From Microcaldota archaeon (GTDB taxonomy: Archaea; Micrarchaeota; Micrarchaeia; Micrarchaeales; Micrarchaeaceae), in contig JAKASM010000032.1 of assembly GCA_021819045.1 (NCBI GenBank), forward strand, positions 1 to 5,705: a DNA stretch of 5,705 nucleotides, written 5' to 3'. The notes beneath the pieces were generated by a model. The model searched no databases. It saw nothing but the letters and a program-made list of their open reading frames with translations, and had not been told where the DNA came from. The position numbers and the translations under genes are program-made. Numbering within the stretch: position 1 is the stretch's first letter; each line of letters starts with the position of its first letter. Positions 1-5,440 of this stretch are shown in pieces.

Positions 1-409
1 CTTCGAGGGCGTCATCTGCGAGAGGCGCTTCGATGTCGCCAAGCCCCAGCATCATGTTGACTATATATGCTATGAGAAGTTCCTTTGTGCTGCTGTCTGT
101 CCCTGGAAGGTATTTATCGATGAGGAGGCTGCTTACGCCAACATATTTTGACCTTAATTCCGCCTGATACTTTTTGTCCTGTATTTTGGTAGTATCTATG
201 GGGACGCTTGATACAAGCTCACCTCTAAGGGATAGCAGTAGCATCCTTGTAGCTGCTCCTATTCCTGGTATGGTTATCTTGTACAGAGGAGTGTAATCTT
301 CTGCTGTTTCTACTATTTCTATCTCTACTGGCATCCCGTTAGCATTAAGGCTGTACTTAGCTAGGGTCTTGGATTGCTTGCCATCAATGCTCTGTTCTAC
401 ATCTTCCAT
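1..409 (-). CDS. Type II/IV secretion system ATPase, N-terminal part (runs off the left edge)
   Basis: This open frame was translated directly from the minus strand. ATG is at 409-407 and about 136 codons are visible before the window edge, so the Walker A and B motifs are not seen. The visible part resembles the N-terminal domain of archaeal TadA/VirB11/GspE-type ATPases. There is a segment around residues 39-68 with Y-x-P-L-Y-x-I-x-I-P-G followed by a leucine-rich helix ending R-G-E-L-V. Around residues 96-136 comes L-I-D-K-Y-L-P-G, then a helix ending L-G-L-G-D-I-E-A-P-L-A-D-D, the usual lead-in to the catalytic core. Such enzymes are hexameric cytoplasmic motors that drive pilus, archaellum or secretion machinery. 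A ribosome site (AGAGGTG) lies between the stop of the coiled-coil gene, 12 bases upstream, and this start, so the two are probably co-transcribed. The exact subfamily cannot be set from this fragment. Confidence 0.75.
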   Translation of the reverse strand, partial: MEDVEQSIDGKQSKTLAKYSLNANGMPVEIEIVETAEDYTPLYKITIPGIGAATRMLLLSLRGELVSSVPIDTTKIQDKKYQAELRSKYVGVSSLLIDKYLPGTDSSTKELLIAYIVNMMLGLGDIEAPLADDALE

Positions 410-421
410 TTTACACCTCTG

Positions 422-1708
422 CTATTTTTTCTTTGGTTTACCTATATTCCTGGCTGAGTCAGAAGCCTTATCAAGCCGCTTCTTCATTCCTGATATCTTT
501 GTCATGTTTTTTTCGGTTTTCTTTTGCAGTGACTGTATAATAGAGCTTCTTTGCTCTGCTGTGAGCTTTGACATTGCAATTACTCCTTTCAGCTCAGCCT
601 GTATTCTTTCCAGCTCCTTCCTTGCTTCCTCGATTCCTCTCTCTATTTCTGAGAGTTCTTTCTTTGTATTGGCCAGCTCCTCGTCAATTTCTGGCGCAGC
701 TCCGAATCTCCCTTTAATTGATTTTATTGTGCTCATTAGATTGTCTGAAATAGATCTGGCTTCGGCATTCTGCTGTTTGATTTTCTCTACAGATTTTAGG
801 TATGTATTATTGAACTCATCCCTAAGGCGTTTTACCTCCCTAATGCTCTCTTCTTTCTCTTTCGCCTGCGCTTTTGCCTCCTGTGATATGGACTCTAGCA
901 CTCTAAGCCTTTCCTTGAGCTTGCTTTCTATGTCGTTAGCACCCTTTTGGTACTCTTTTATCTTGTCATTTAAGGATCTCTTGCTCTGCTCTATCTCATC
1001 CTCTATGGCTTTTGCCTGCTCCCTTACGTTCTTTTTTAGCTGATCGATAGAACCGTATGCATTTCTGCTGACAAGAGCCAGCTCGTTATTTATGGATGTA
1101 ACACTCTTCTGGAGTTCAGCCATTTTTACTCTTATTTCGTCAGATGCGACTGCATCTGGGGATGTTAAATTGTTTATGGATGCGATTTTTGCTGAAAGGT
1201 CTTCCGCTCTCTTATTTGCAGAATCATATTCTGATTCTAATTTCTTATAGAGTCCTTCTATTACCTTGCTGTTGTGCTCTATTGAACTGTATATGCTATT
1301 AAGTGCACCTATCGCTTTCTTCATTTCTGGCAACTCCTCTGCCTCTACCTTTTCTGCTTCTGCTATCGCCCCCTGCATGCTTCTTAGGTTGTTTTCAAGA
1401 TTTTGCAGTGATATCAGTTGCGAAGCTGCAGTCTCCTGCAGGGCGGCTGCCTTGAGCTGAACATCTGTCTTTATGCTCTTCTCCTGTTCGGGTGTTATAT
1501 TCAAAGGAGATACGAACATCTTTCCTACTTCATAGCTTATTTTTACCATACCTCCTTTCTCTAGGATTTTCGCCCAGTTCTCTACTACTCCGGTATCGGT
1601 GTTTAATTCGCTAGCCAATGTGGCAAGATCGGTTTTACCTTTGCTCTTTAAAGTCTCTATCAAGGTGTCTATTGTGGTTTTTGTTTCTGCCGCGGGCTGT
1701 GGAGCCAT
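422..1708 (-). CDS. Winged-helix plus long coiled-coil protein, pilus/secretion-associated
   Basis: The protein has 428 residues from ATG at 1708. An in-frame GTG at 1717 would add three residues but is the weaker choice. Residues about 10-70 look like a winged-helix domain: I-D-T-L-I-E-T-L-K, then L-A-S-E-L, then V-V-E-N-W-A-K-I-L-E-K-G-G-M-V, ending in a short beta pair. From about residue 75 to the end nearly everything is charged, heptad-like helix, SMC-like in texture but without ATPase motifs. There is a short break near residues 335-340 (G-R-F-G-A-A-P) and a lysine-rich tail. No signal peptide, membrane helix or cysteine is seen, so it is probably cytoplasmic. I recall similar winged-helix starts in archaeal proteins encoded beside pilus or secretion ATPases, which fits the ATPase gene 12 bases downstream. 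A scaffold or adaptor for that motor is an inference; DNA binding is possible. Upstream AT-rich sequence at about 1733-1749 may hold the TATA box. Confidence 0.8.
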   Translation of the reverse strand: MAPQPAAETKTTIDTLIETLKSKGKTDLATLASELNTDTGVVENWAKILEKGGMVKISYEVGKMFVSPLNITPEQEKSIKTDVQLKAAALQETAASQLISLQNLENNLRSMQGAIAEAEKVEAEELPEMKKAIGALNSIYSSIEHNSKVIEGLYKKLESEYDSANKRAEDLSAKIASINNLTSPDAVASDEIRVKMAELQKSVTSINNELALVSRNAYGSIDQLKKNVREQAKAIEDEIEQSKRSLNDKIKEYQKGANDIESKLKERLRVLESISQEAKAQAKEKEESIREVKRLRDEFNNTYLKSVEKIKQQNAEARSISDNLMSTIKSIKGRFGAAPEIDEELANTKKELSEIERGIEEARKELERIQAELKGVIAMSKLTAEQRSSIIQSLQKKTEKNMTKISGMKKRLDKASDSARNIGKPKKK

Positions 1709-1783
1709 CAAAATCACGCCTAATATAGCTTACACTAATAAGCTTAAAATACATTAGGGCTTTGAACTTCTTCTATCATTATT

Positions 1784-1803
1784 GCCTAAAAATGCGGGTA
1801 GGC
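1784..1803 (-). terminator. Possible weak terminator hairpin after the M50 protease gene
   Basis: In the gap between the protease stop and the coiled-coil gene, GCCTA at 1784-1788 is repeated inverted as TAGGC at 1799-1803, with a run of five T on the minus strand between them. Archaeal termination depends mainly on T-runs, so this could end the protease transcript. The stem is only 5 bp and the call is tentative. Confidence 0.2.
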
Positions 1804-1826
1804 TCGCAAACGGTAGAATTTCAAGT

Positions 1827-2519
1827 CTATATCATATTCCTGTAGAAAAGCGAGAAAAACACAGCAATTACTATCATAAAAACTATTGTACTAATAGGTA
1901 TGGGAGTGAAAAAAACCATTAGAATAAATATCGCTGCCATTGTTGCAATATATATCTGCTTGCTCCATGCAAGCACCTTGCTACCGTCCAATGGAAAAAC
2001 CGGCAGCATGTTGAAAAATGCGAGTATTATGCTTATGAATAGGGTTATATACAGGACTGCAAACAGGTATGAGTTTTGTGGGGGATTGATTACAATAAGC
2101 AGAGCAAGGAAAACTCCGAAAACTGCAAAGTTTGTGAGAGGTCCTGCAAGCGACACAATTCCGTACTGCTTCCTATTGAAGCTGTGCGCGAATATGACAG
2201 TTGCGCCAGGTATGCCGAGAAGGAATCCAAATGCACCTGTAGCCAGGGTTATGAGCAATCCGCTCATCGAGCTTCTGAAACCGGCTATAGCCCCATAATG
2301 CTGTGCGACAAATTTATGCATAAGCTCGTGCAGTATAAAGCTCAGGGAGACCGCCAAAGCGGCTATAGGAAGGAAGTATAGGAACCTGCTTACTATTCCG
2401 CTTCCGGAATGGGAGGTTAGCAGGCCGCCGGAGAGCGTAAATGCCATGGCAATTATAAGGACTATATCTGACATGAGTATATTTTTTATCTCTGTCATAC
2501 TAGAAACGTTCTCGCGCAT
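1827..2519 (-). CDS. M50 family (site-2-protease type) intramembrane zinc metalloprotease
   Basis: The protein has 230 residues and about six hydrophobic segments. HELMH at residues 64-68 gives the zinc-binding H-E-x-x-H. The segment G-I-V-S-L-A-G-P-L-T-N at 120-130 is the conserved G-P-x-x-N block. N-M-L-P-V-F-P-L-D-G at 170-179 is the second M50 motif, with Asp178 as the third zinc ligand. All catalytic residues are present, so it should be active, cutting substrates within or near the membrane. No PDZ or CBS domain is attached, so this is a minimal form. The same frame stays open to 2585, but that start would lie inside the tRNA on the other strand. The ATG at 2519 sits about 26 bases from the centre of a TATA box (2541-2550), as expected for a leaderless archaeal message. 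The ATG at 2498 is an alternative. The substrate is unknown, and no anti-sigma-like partner is nearby. Confidence 0.9.
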   Translation of the reverse strand: MRENVSSMTEIKNILMSDIVLIIAMAFTLSGGLLTSHSGSGIVSRFLYFLPIAALAVSLSFILHELMHKFVAQHYGAIAGFRSSMSGLLITLATGAFGFLLGIPGATVIFAHSFNRKQYGIVSLAGPLTNFAVFGVFLALLIVINPPQNSYLFAVLYITLFISIILAFFNMLPVFPLDGSKVLAWSKQIYIATMAAIFILMVFFTPIPISTIVFMIVIAVFFSLFYRNMI

Positions 2520-2540
2520 GGTATAGAGTTGCCAGAAACA

Positions 2541-2550
2541 AATATAAATA
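2541..2550. promoter_or_regulatory. Shared, near-symmetrical TATA box between M50 protease and tRNA-Gln
   Basis: On the plus strand this reads TATAAATA (2543-2550). On the minus strand it reads TTTATATT (2548-2541). Each is one mismatch from the archaeal TTTAWATA consensus. The plus direction predicts a start near 2572, a few bases before the tRNA. The minus direction predicts a start at about 2519, exactly the protease ATG. Purine-rich sequence (AGAAACAA) left of the box could be a BRE favouring the tRNA direction. Confidence 0.6.
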
Positions 2551-2577
2551 ATGAAGCTATTGAATATACCCTTGTGA

Positions 2578-2650
2578 AGCTCCATCGTCTAGTGGTCAAG
2601 GATACCAGGCTCTGGACCTGGGGACCCCAGTTCGAATCTGGGTGGAGCTA
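2578..2650 (+). tRNA. tRNA-Gln (anticodon CTG)
   Basis: A full cloverleaf of 73 bases can be folded. The acceptor stem is AGCTCCA with TGGAGCT (7 bp), followed by discriminator A2650. The anticodon arm is CCAGG-CTCTGGA-CCTGG, giving anticodon CTG, which reads CAG. The variable loop has 4 bases (GGAC). The T arm is CCCAG-TTCGAAT-CTGGG. No intron and no encoded CCA are seen. The first pair is A1-U72, the feature used in archaea by the GatDE amidotransferase to tell tRNA-Gln from tRNA-Glu, so Gln-tRNA is probably made by the indirect route. It is the only plus-strand gene here and is convergent with the RCK operon, whose last stop is 63 bases away. Confidence 0.97.
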
Positions 2651-2679
2651 GTCTCTACCGGGGGTTATATATAAGAGAC
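2651..2679 (+). repeat. Inverted repeat directly after tRNA-Gln
   Basis: GTCTCT at 2651-2656 is matched by AGAGAC at 2674-2679, forming a 6-bp stem around a 17-base loop that contains GGGGG and TATATAT. It starts at the base after the mature tRNA end, so it could be a trailer hairpin for 3' processing or an end-of-transcript structure. The match could also be chance. Confidence 0.3.
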
Positions 2680-2713
2680 CCATTTCGTACCACTGACTCC
2701 AAACTAAAGCAAT

Positions 2714-3436
2714 CTAAAAGAAACTTTTGATGATCTGCTCTGAGATGCGCTCGCCAGCAGTTATTCCAGGTATTACAACAAGCGAGGCTCCTGCCTTCCC
2801 GATTTTCTTAATGTTGTCCTCCTCAATCACTCTAGATATTATCTTTATCTTTGGGTTTATGTCCCTCGAAGTTATTGCTATAAGCGCGTTCTCCACATCT
2901 GTTTCGCCGCAAGCAACCACATGTTTTGCTCTCTCTAAGCCGGCAATCTTGAATGAGTCTTTGTTTTTTATATTACCCACTGCAGCAAGGATATGCCTCC
3001 TATAAAGTTTCGACACTTGAAGTGAGTTTTCCGCCAGCACTACAAATCTGATGCCCCTCTTCTGCATCTCTTCAGCCAGAGTTATCGAAAAGTTGTTATA
3101 CGGCGCAACAATCACATGACCCTTCAGCTTCCTTATCTTAGCCAATGATATATATTCGGATATGTTTATGCTCCTTATTATGCCCATGAACCAGCCTGCC
3201 AAAAAGACAGTAAGCAGCGCAAATACAAAAGCATCCATCAGGCTCGCAACGAGTATTGCGGGGCTGGAAACCAGATTCGGCGGTATCAGGCTGTAATATA
3301 TGTACAAAGAGGCGAGCAGATTCCATATGATAGCTGTTTTGAGCCCTACGCCCTCGCTCAATGTCAGAGCTACAGCAATAGCGTAAAGCAGCAATGCCGC
3401 AGTGAGTATTATGTATCTGGCCTCTCCGGCTTTCAT
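2714..3436 (-). CDS. Membrane protein with degenerate pore region and degenerate RCK (TrkA-N) domain
   Basis: The protein has 240 residues. Hydrophobic segments lie at about 8-26, 33-50 and 59-87, in a layout like a two-helix K+ channel with a re-entrant loop. The loop position carries S-L-Y-I-Y-Y-S-L-I-P-P and no T-V-G-Y-G filter. From about residue 106 a TrkA-N/RCK fold begins (G-H-V-I-V). The glycine-rich nucleotide loop, normally G-x-G-x-x-G, has become A-P-Y-N-N-F-S at 111-117, and the G-D-A-T block is replaced by V-G-N-I-K at 153-157. Later blocks are kept: A-G-L-E-R-A-K-H-V-V at 165-174 and V-I-P-G at 221-224. There is no TrkA-C domain. Its ATG overlaps the TGA of the upstream channel-like gene by 4 bases (ATGA), with GGTGGTG just ahead, so translation is coupled. 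It is probably a non-binding structural subunit of a complex with the two upstream proteins; transport of K+ by it alone is unlikely. Confidence 0.75.
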   Translation of the reverse strand: MKAGEARYIILTAALLLYAIAVALTLSEGVGLKTAIIWNLLASLYIYYSLIPPNLVSSPAILVASLMDAFVFALLTVFLAGWFMGIIRSINISEYISLAKIRKLKGHVIVAPYNNFSITLAEEMQKRGIRFVVLAENSLQVSKLYRRHILAAVGNIKNKDSFKIAGLERAKHVVACGETDVENALIAITSRDINPKIKIISRVIEEDNIKKIGKAGASLVVIPGITAGERISEQIIKSFF

Positions 3437-4209
3437 GCCACCACCTTTGATCTTATGGCTTCACCCATCCGCACCCCTCCAAGTATCTCAGGCACAACGC
3501 AGATTTCCGCACCGCCCCTCTGCATCTTTGTCACCGATGCCTCTTCCGATGCTTTCGATATTATCTTTATGCTGCTGTTCAGGTGCCTTGCTGTAATGAT
3601 TCCCATGAGGGTAGCAAGATCATTATCAACAGCAAATATTATTGCGCGCGCCCTCCCTATTCCAGCAGTCTTCAATGTTTCTTCTGAAGTAAAATCCCCG
3701 TTGACTACCTTATAACCGAATTCGAAAAGGGTCTCCGCGGTTTCTCTTTTTTTATCTACTACAACTACCTTTTCACCTCTTTTCTTCAGCTCCATCGCAA
3801 CATCCGCACCGATATCAGAGTACCCGCATATTATTATGTGGTTATTAAGTCTCCTAGCAGCCAGCGAGTTCATCTTTGTTATTATATTGGCGTTTGAAAT
3901 TATTTCGACTATCGCTGCAAGGGCTATGCCCACCGCTACAATCTTTACTAATCCATCCACTACCGACAACGCGATTAATTCATCAAAACTAGTGCTAAAT
4001 GGAGGAGCGAAAGTCTGAAGTGTTGGCATCACATTTATACCAACAGCATCGAAAAGAGTCCCTATAGTGTAATATGCAGAGACATAGAAATTATGCGATA
4101 TGCTGTACACAAAATATAAGGTAAGCAAGGCGACTAATACTGCTACAATACCTAGCGCAATGAGCGTTCTTCCTGCAACACCTCTCCTTTCTATCTCAGG
4201 GACGTTCAA
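3433..4209 (-). CDS. Two-helix channel-like membrane protein with RCK (TrkA-N) domain, atypical filter
   Basis: The protein has 258 residues and starts at TTG (4209). AGGTG, overlapping the previous gene's stop, lies 5 bases upstream and supports this start. The first helix is at about 14-37 and the second at about 77-105. Between them G-T-L-F-D-A-V-G-I-N-V-M-P (50-62) lines up with the K+ channel pore signature, but V-G-Y-G-D is replaced by V-G-I-N-V, so selectivity for K+ is doubtful. The RCK domain runs from about 123 to the end: H-I-I-I-C-G-Y-S-D-I-G (124-134, second glycine changed to serine), an acidic residue after strand 2 (D152), N-G-D-F-T (170-174) and C-V-V-P (237-240). No TrkA-C domain follows. 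It is the middle gene of three RCK genes, 8 bases after one and overlapping the next. It is probably a ligand-gated ion channel-like subunit; ligand and ion are unknown. Confidence 0.8.
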   Translation of the reverse strand: MNVPEIERRGVAGRTLIALGIVAVLVALLTLYFVYSISHNFYVSAYYTIGTLFDAVGINVMPTLQTFAPPFSTSFDELIALSVVDGLVKIVAVGIALAAIVEIISNANIITKMNSLAARRLNNHIIICGYSDIGADVAMELKKRGEKVVVVDKKRETAETLFEFGYKVVNGDFTSEETLKTAGIGRARAIIFAVDNDLATLMGIITARHLNSSIKIISKASEEASVTKMQRGGAEICVVPEILGGVRMGEAIRSKVVA

Positions 4210-4217
4210 GCACGCAC

Positions 4218-4691
4218 CTACTTCATAAGCTCATCCACTATCTCGACGCTCGCAGTCTTCTGCGGCATGACTATGAAATCAGCACCAGCATCAACAAGCT
4301 TCTCCCTTATGAAATCGTCGTTCGATCTTGTCGCTATAAAGATCTTCTTGTTAAGATCCCTTGCCGTAAGGACTGCAAAAAGGTTTTTTGCATCATTGTC
4401 CATTACTACTGCTATAGCCTTGGCGGCCGATACTCCTGCGCTTTTCAACACCCTGGATGAGGTTGCATCCCCTATTATTACATTATAGCCAAGTTCTTCT
4501 ATCACCTTGGCCACATTTGGGTCATTTTCTATTATCACAAAACTTATATTATGCTCTATAAGTGAGGAAACGACCTTGCTGCCAACTATCCCGTAACCGC
4601 ACACTATTACATGCCCGCTCATATTGGCGAACTTCTTATCAACCAAACAACCACCAATACTATAGTTACATCCTCTTCCGGCCAAATTCAT
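4218..4691 (-). CDS. Stand-alone RCK (TrkA-N) nucleotide-binding protein
   Basis: The longest form has 157 residues. The domain starts at M24 (ATG at 4622), and the 23 residues before it match nothing I recognise, so 4622 is a serious alternative start. An AT-rich TATAGTAT-like element at about 4657-4666 would fit it. The domain is canonical: G-H-V-I-V-C-G-Y-G-I-V-G-S at 26-38 with the intact G-x-G-x-x-G, acidic E55 after strand 2, G-D-A-T at 74-77, A-K-A-I-A-V-V at about 90-96, and V-M-P near the C-terminus. No TrkA-C domain and no membrane helix are present. Such domains bind NAD(H), ATP or similar ligands and form gating rings on K+ channels and transporters. As first gene of the RCK operon it could supply the free subunits of a ring completed by the two membrane-linked relatives. 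It begins about 18 bases after the end of the IS remnant and may be a truncated channel gene. Confidence 0.85.
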   Translation of the reverse strand: MNLAGRGCNYSIGGCLVDKKFANMSGHVIVCGYGIVGSKVVSSLIEHNISFVIIENDPNVAKVIEELGYNVIIGDATSSRVLKSAGVSAAKAIAVVMDNDAKNLFAVLTARDLNKKIFIATRSNDDFIREKLVDAGADFIVMPQKTASVEIVDELMK

Positions 4692-4715
4692 GAGCTTCCT
4701 ATGCTGTGTGACATT

Positions 4716-4738
4716 CCCCCACCCCTAAAGGGTGTGGG
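4716..4738 (-). repeat. Right-end hairpin 2 of the IS605-type element (outer)
   Basis: Arms at 4730-4738 and 4716-4724 form a 9-position stem with one mismatch around a 5-base loop. The tnpB stop codon (4727-4725) lies in the loop. Eight bases past the stem in the minus direction comes TCAC, a plausible cleavage site. Position at the tnpB stop is typical for IS200/IS605 right ends and for the 3' end of an omega-RNA scaffold. Confidence 0.55.
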
Positions 4739-5360
4739 CTTCCCCTGCACTTGCAGGGTATGTTCTCAGTTCCTCGACAACAGCTCCCTGTTGGCGTCTT
4801 ACACTGCCTACCTGAGCGTTGACGTTTCCGTCGGTTCGGGCGAGTCCCGCCCTACCCCTCTTGAATATATTTATCGCTGCGTTTTTATCCCTATCGATTC
4901 TAATGCGTTGTGTATGTAGTGCGGCTATGCTTATATAGTGAACTACCCCGCCCTTACGGACGGGGCTTCTGCTAGGAACAGCGTATTGCACCTTTATTCC
5001 GTTTGAGAACGCGATTTGGTTCTTTATGCCCAGGTCTATGCCTATTGCCTTTCTGTTTGCTGGCATTTCGGCCTTTGGGACATATGCAACTACATGCAAG
5101 AAATAATCACCATTTCTCTCAACTAAATCGGCAGTTGCCATCTCTGCGTTATTTAGAATCTGATCCAGGCCATGAACCTTGAAATTGCCAAGACCCTGAA
5201 TGTGCACAGAACTGCTTTCCTTGTAGATCCTATAGGTTATTCCGTATTGCATAAGGGTTATGGAATGCAATGATTTTCTGTATTTTAGCTTGCCAACCTT
5301 TTTCCCTTTGGCTTTTAGGTTATGAAGTGTTTTGATGTTGTTTTGGAGCCTTTTTATCAA
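4725..5360 (-). pseudogene. tnpB: tnpB (IS605 OrfB) remnant: N-terminally truncated, centre deleted, fused open frame
   Basis: The open frame has 211 codons from TTG (5360), with an in-frame TAG four codons upstream. Residues 1-105 match the middle of archaeal TnpB (K-R-L near the start, G-K-K-V-G-K-L-K at 19-26, then M-Q-Y-G-I-T-Y-R-I). G-I-D-L-G-I-K at 107-113 is RuvC-I, with catalytic D109. D-R-D-K-N-A-A-I-N-I at 156-165 is RuvC-III. Everything normally between them is gone, including the RuvC-II glutamate and the CxxC zinc ribbon; I estimate well over 100 residues. About 90 N-terminal residues also appear to be missing. Residues 129-145 come from reading through an internal element end. 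The protein cannot be an active RNA-guided nuclease. A TATATA box at 5401-5406 could still transcribe it. Confidence 0.8.
4946..4965 (-). repeat. Right-end hairpin 1, embedded inside the tnpB frame
   Basis: On the minus strand CCCCGTCC-GTAA-GGGCGGGG forms an 8-bp stem with one G-T wobble and a GNRA-type loop. It is preceded by GAAGCC and followed after 8 bases by TCAC, the same arrangement as at the outer hairpin. In another frame the same bases read E-A-P-S-V-R-A-G-stop, which I recognise as a common TnpB C-terminus. This marks the end of a separate element copy. Confidence 0.55.
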
Positions 5361-5400
5361 GTACTCCCGCTAAGAAGAGTTAAACGGGTGTGAAAAAGAC

Positions 5401-5406
5401 TATATA
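5401..5406 (-). promoter_or_regulatory. Possible TATA box for the tnpB remnant
   Basis: TATATA lies about 40 bases upstream of the TTG at 5360, predicting a start near 5378. It falls in the gap after the partial gene at 5441 and has no other clear target. Support is positional only. Confidence 0.3.
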
Positions 5407-5416
5407 TGGTTTAGCT

Positions 5417-5429
5417 GTGGGTTTCCCAC
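5417..5429. repeat. Short perfect hairpin downstream of the right-edge gene
   Basis: GTGGG at 5417-5421 and CCCAC at 5425-5429 surround a 3-base loop, 11 bases past the stop of the partial gene. On the minus strand a run of five T lies between that stop and the hairpin, so this region may end that gene's transcript. It could also belong to the left end of the IS remnant. Confidence 0.3.
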
Positions 5430-5440
5430 CAAAAATAACT

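Larger units (their letters stand above)
4709..5390 (-). mobile_element. Decayed IS200/IS605-type (tnpB-only) element, apparently composite
   Basis: The right boundary in minus-strand sense is set by the hairpin at the tnpB stop and a TCAC motif (4712-4709). A second, similar end sits inside the element at 4938-4969. The left boundary is uncertain: TTCAC at 5394-5390 is followed by a CCCG...CGGG inverted repeat (4-bp stem), which may be the left-end hairpin. No tnpA is present, so movement would need a transposase elsewhere. With most of tnpB lost, the element is very probably dead. Confidence 0.5.

Noticed and set aside
369..1043. A 224-codon open frame on the plus strand opposite the coiled-coil gene
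   Set aside because: It is a shadow of the minus-strand gene: serine- and phenylalanine-rich from reading lysine/glutamate-rich coiled coil backwards, with no family-like motifs.
1900..2381. Two plus-strand open frames across the protease gene
   Set aside because: They lie antisense to clear M50 motifs, have no promoter or ribosome site of note, and no recognisable domain.
2520..2585. A longer start (ATG at 2585) for the M50 protease
   Set aside because: It would place the start codon inside tRNA-Gln on the opposite strand and add an unmatched segment; the TATA position fits the ATG at 2519.
4611..4919. A plus-strand open frame across the tnpB 3' end and the RCK start
   Set aside because: It runs antisense to the RuvC-III motif and the element hairpin and shows no protein-family signal.
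4709..4980. The repeated hairpins as a CRISPR array
   Set aside because: There are only two, they differ in stem sequence, are about 230 bases apart, and coincide with tnpB C-termini.
4725..5360. A nuclease-dead TnpB-like guide-RNA repressor (TldR-type) controlling the RCK operon
   Set aside because: TldR proteins keep the N-terminal RNA- and DNA-binding parts; here the N-terminus and the centre are both missing, so a functional RNA-guided binder is unlikely.
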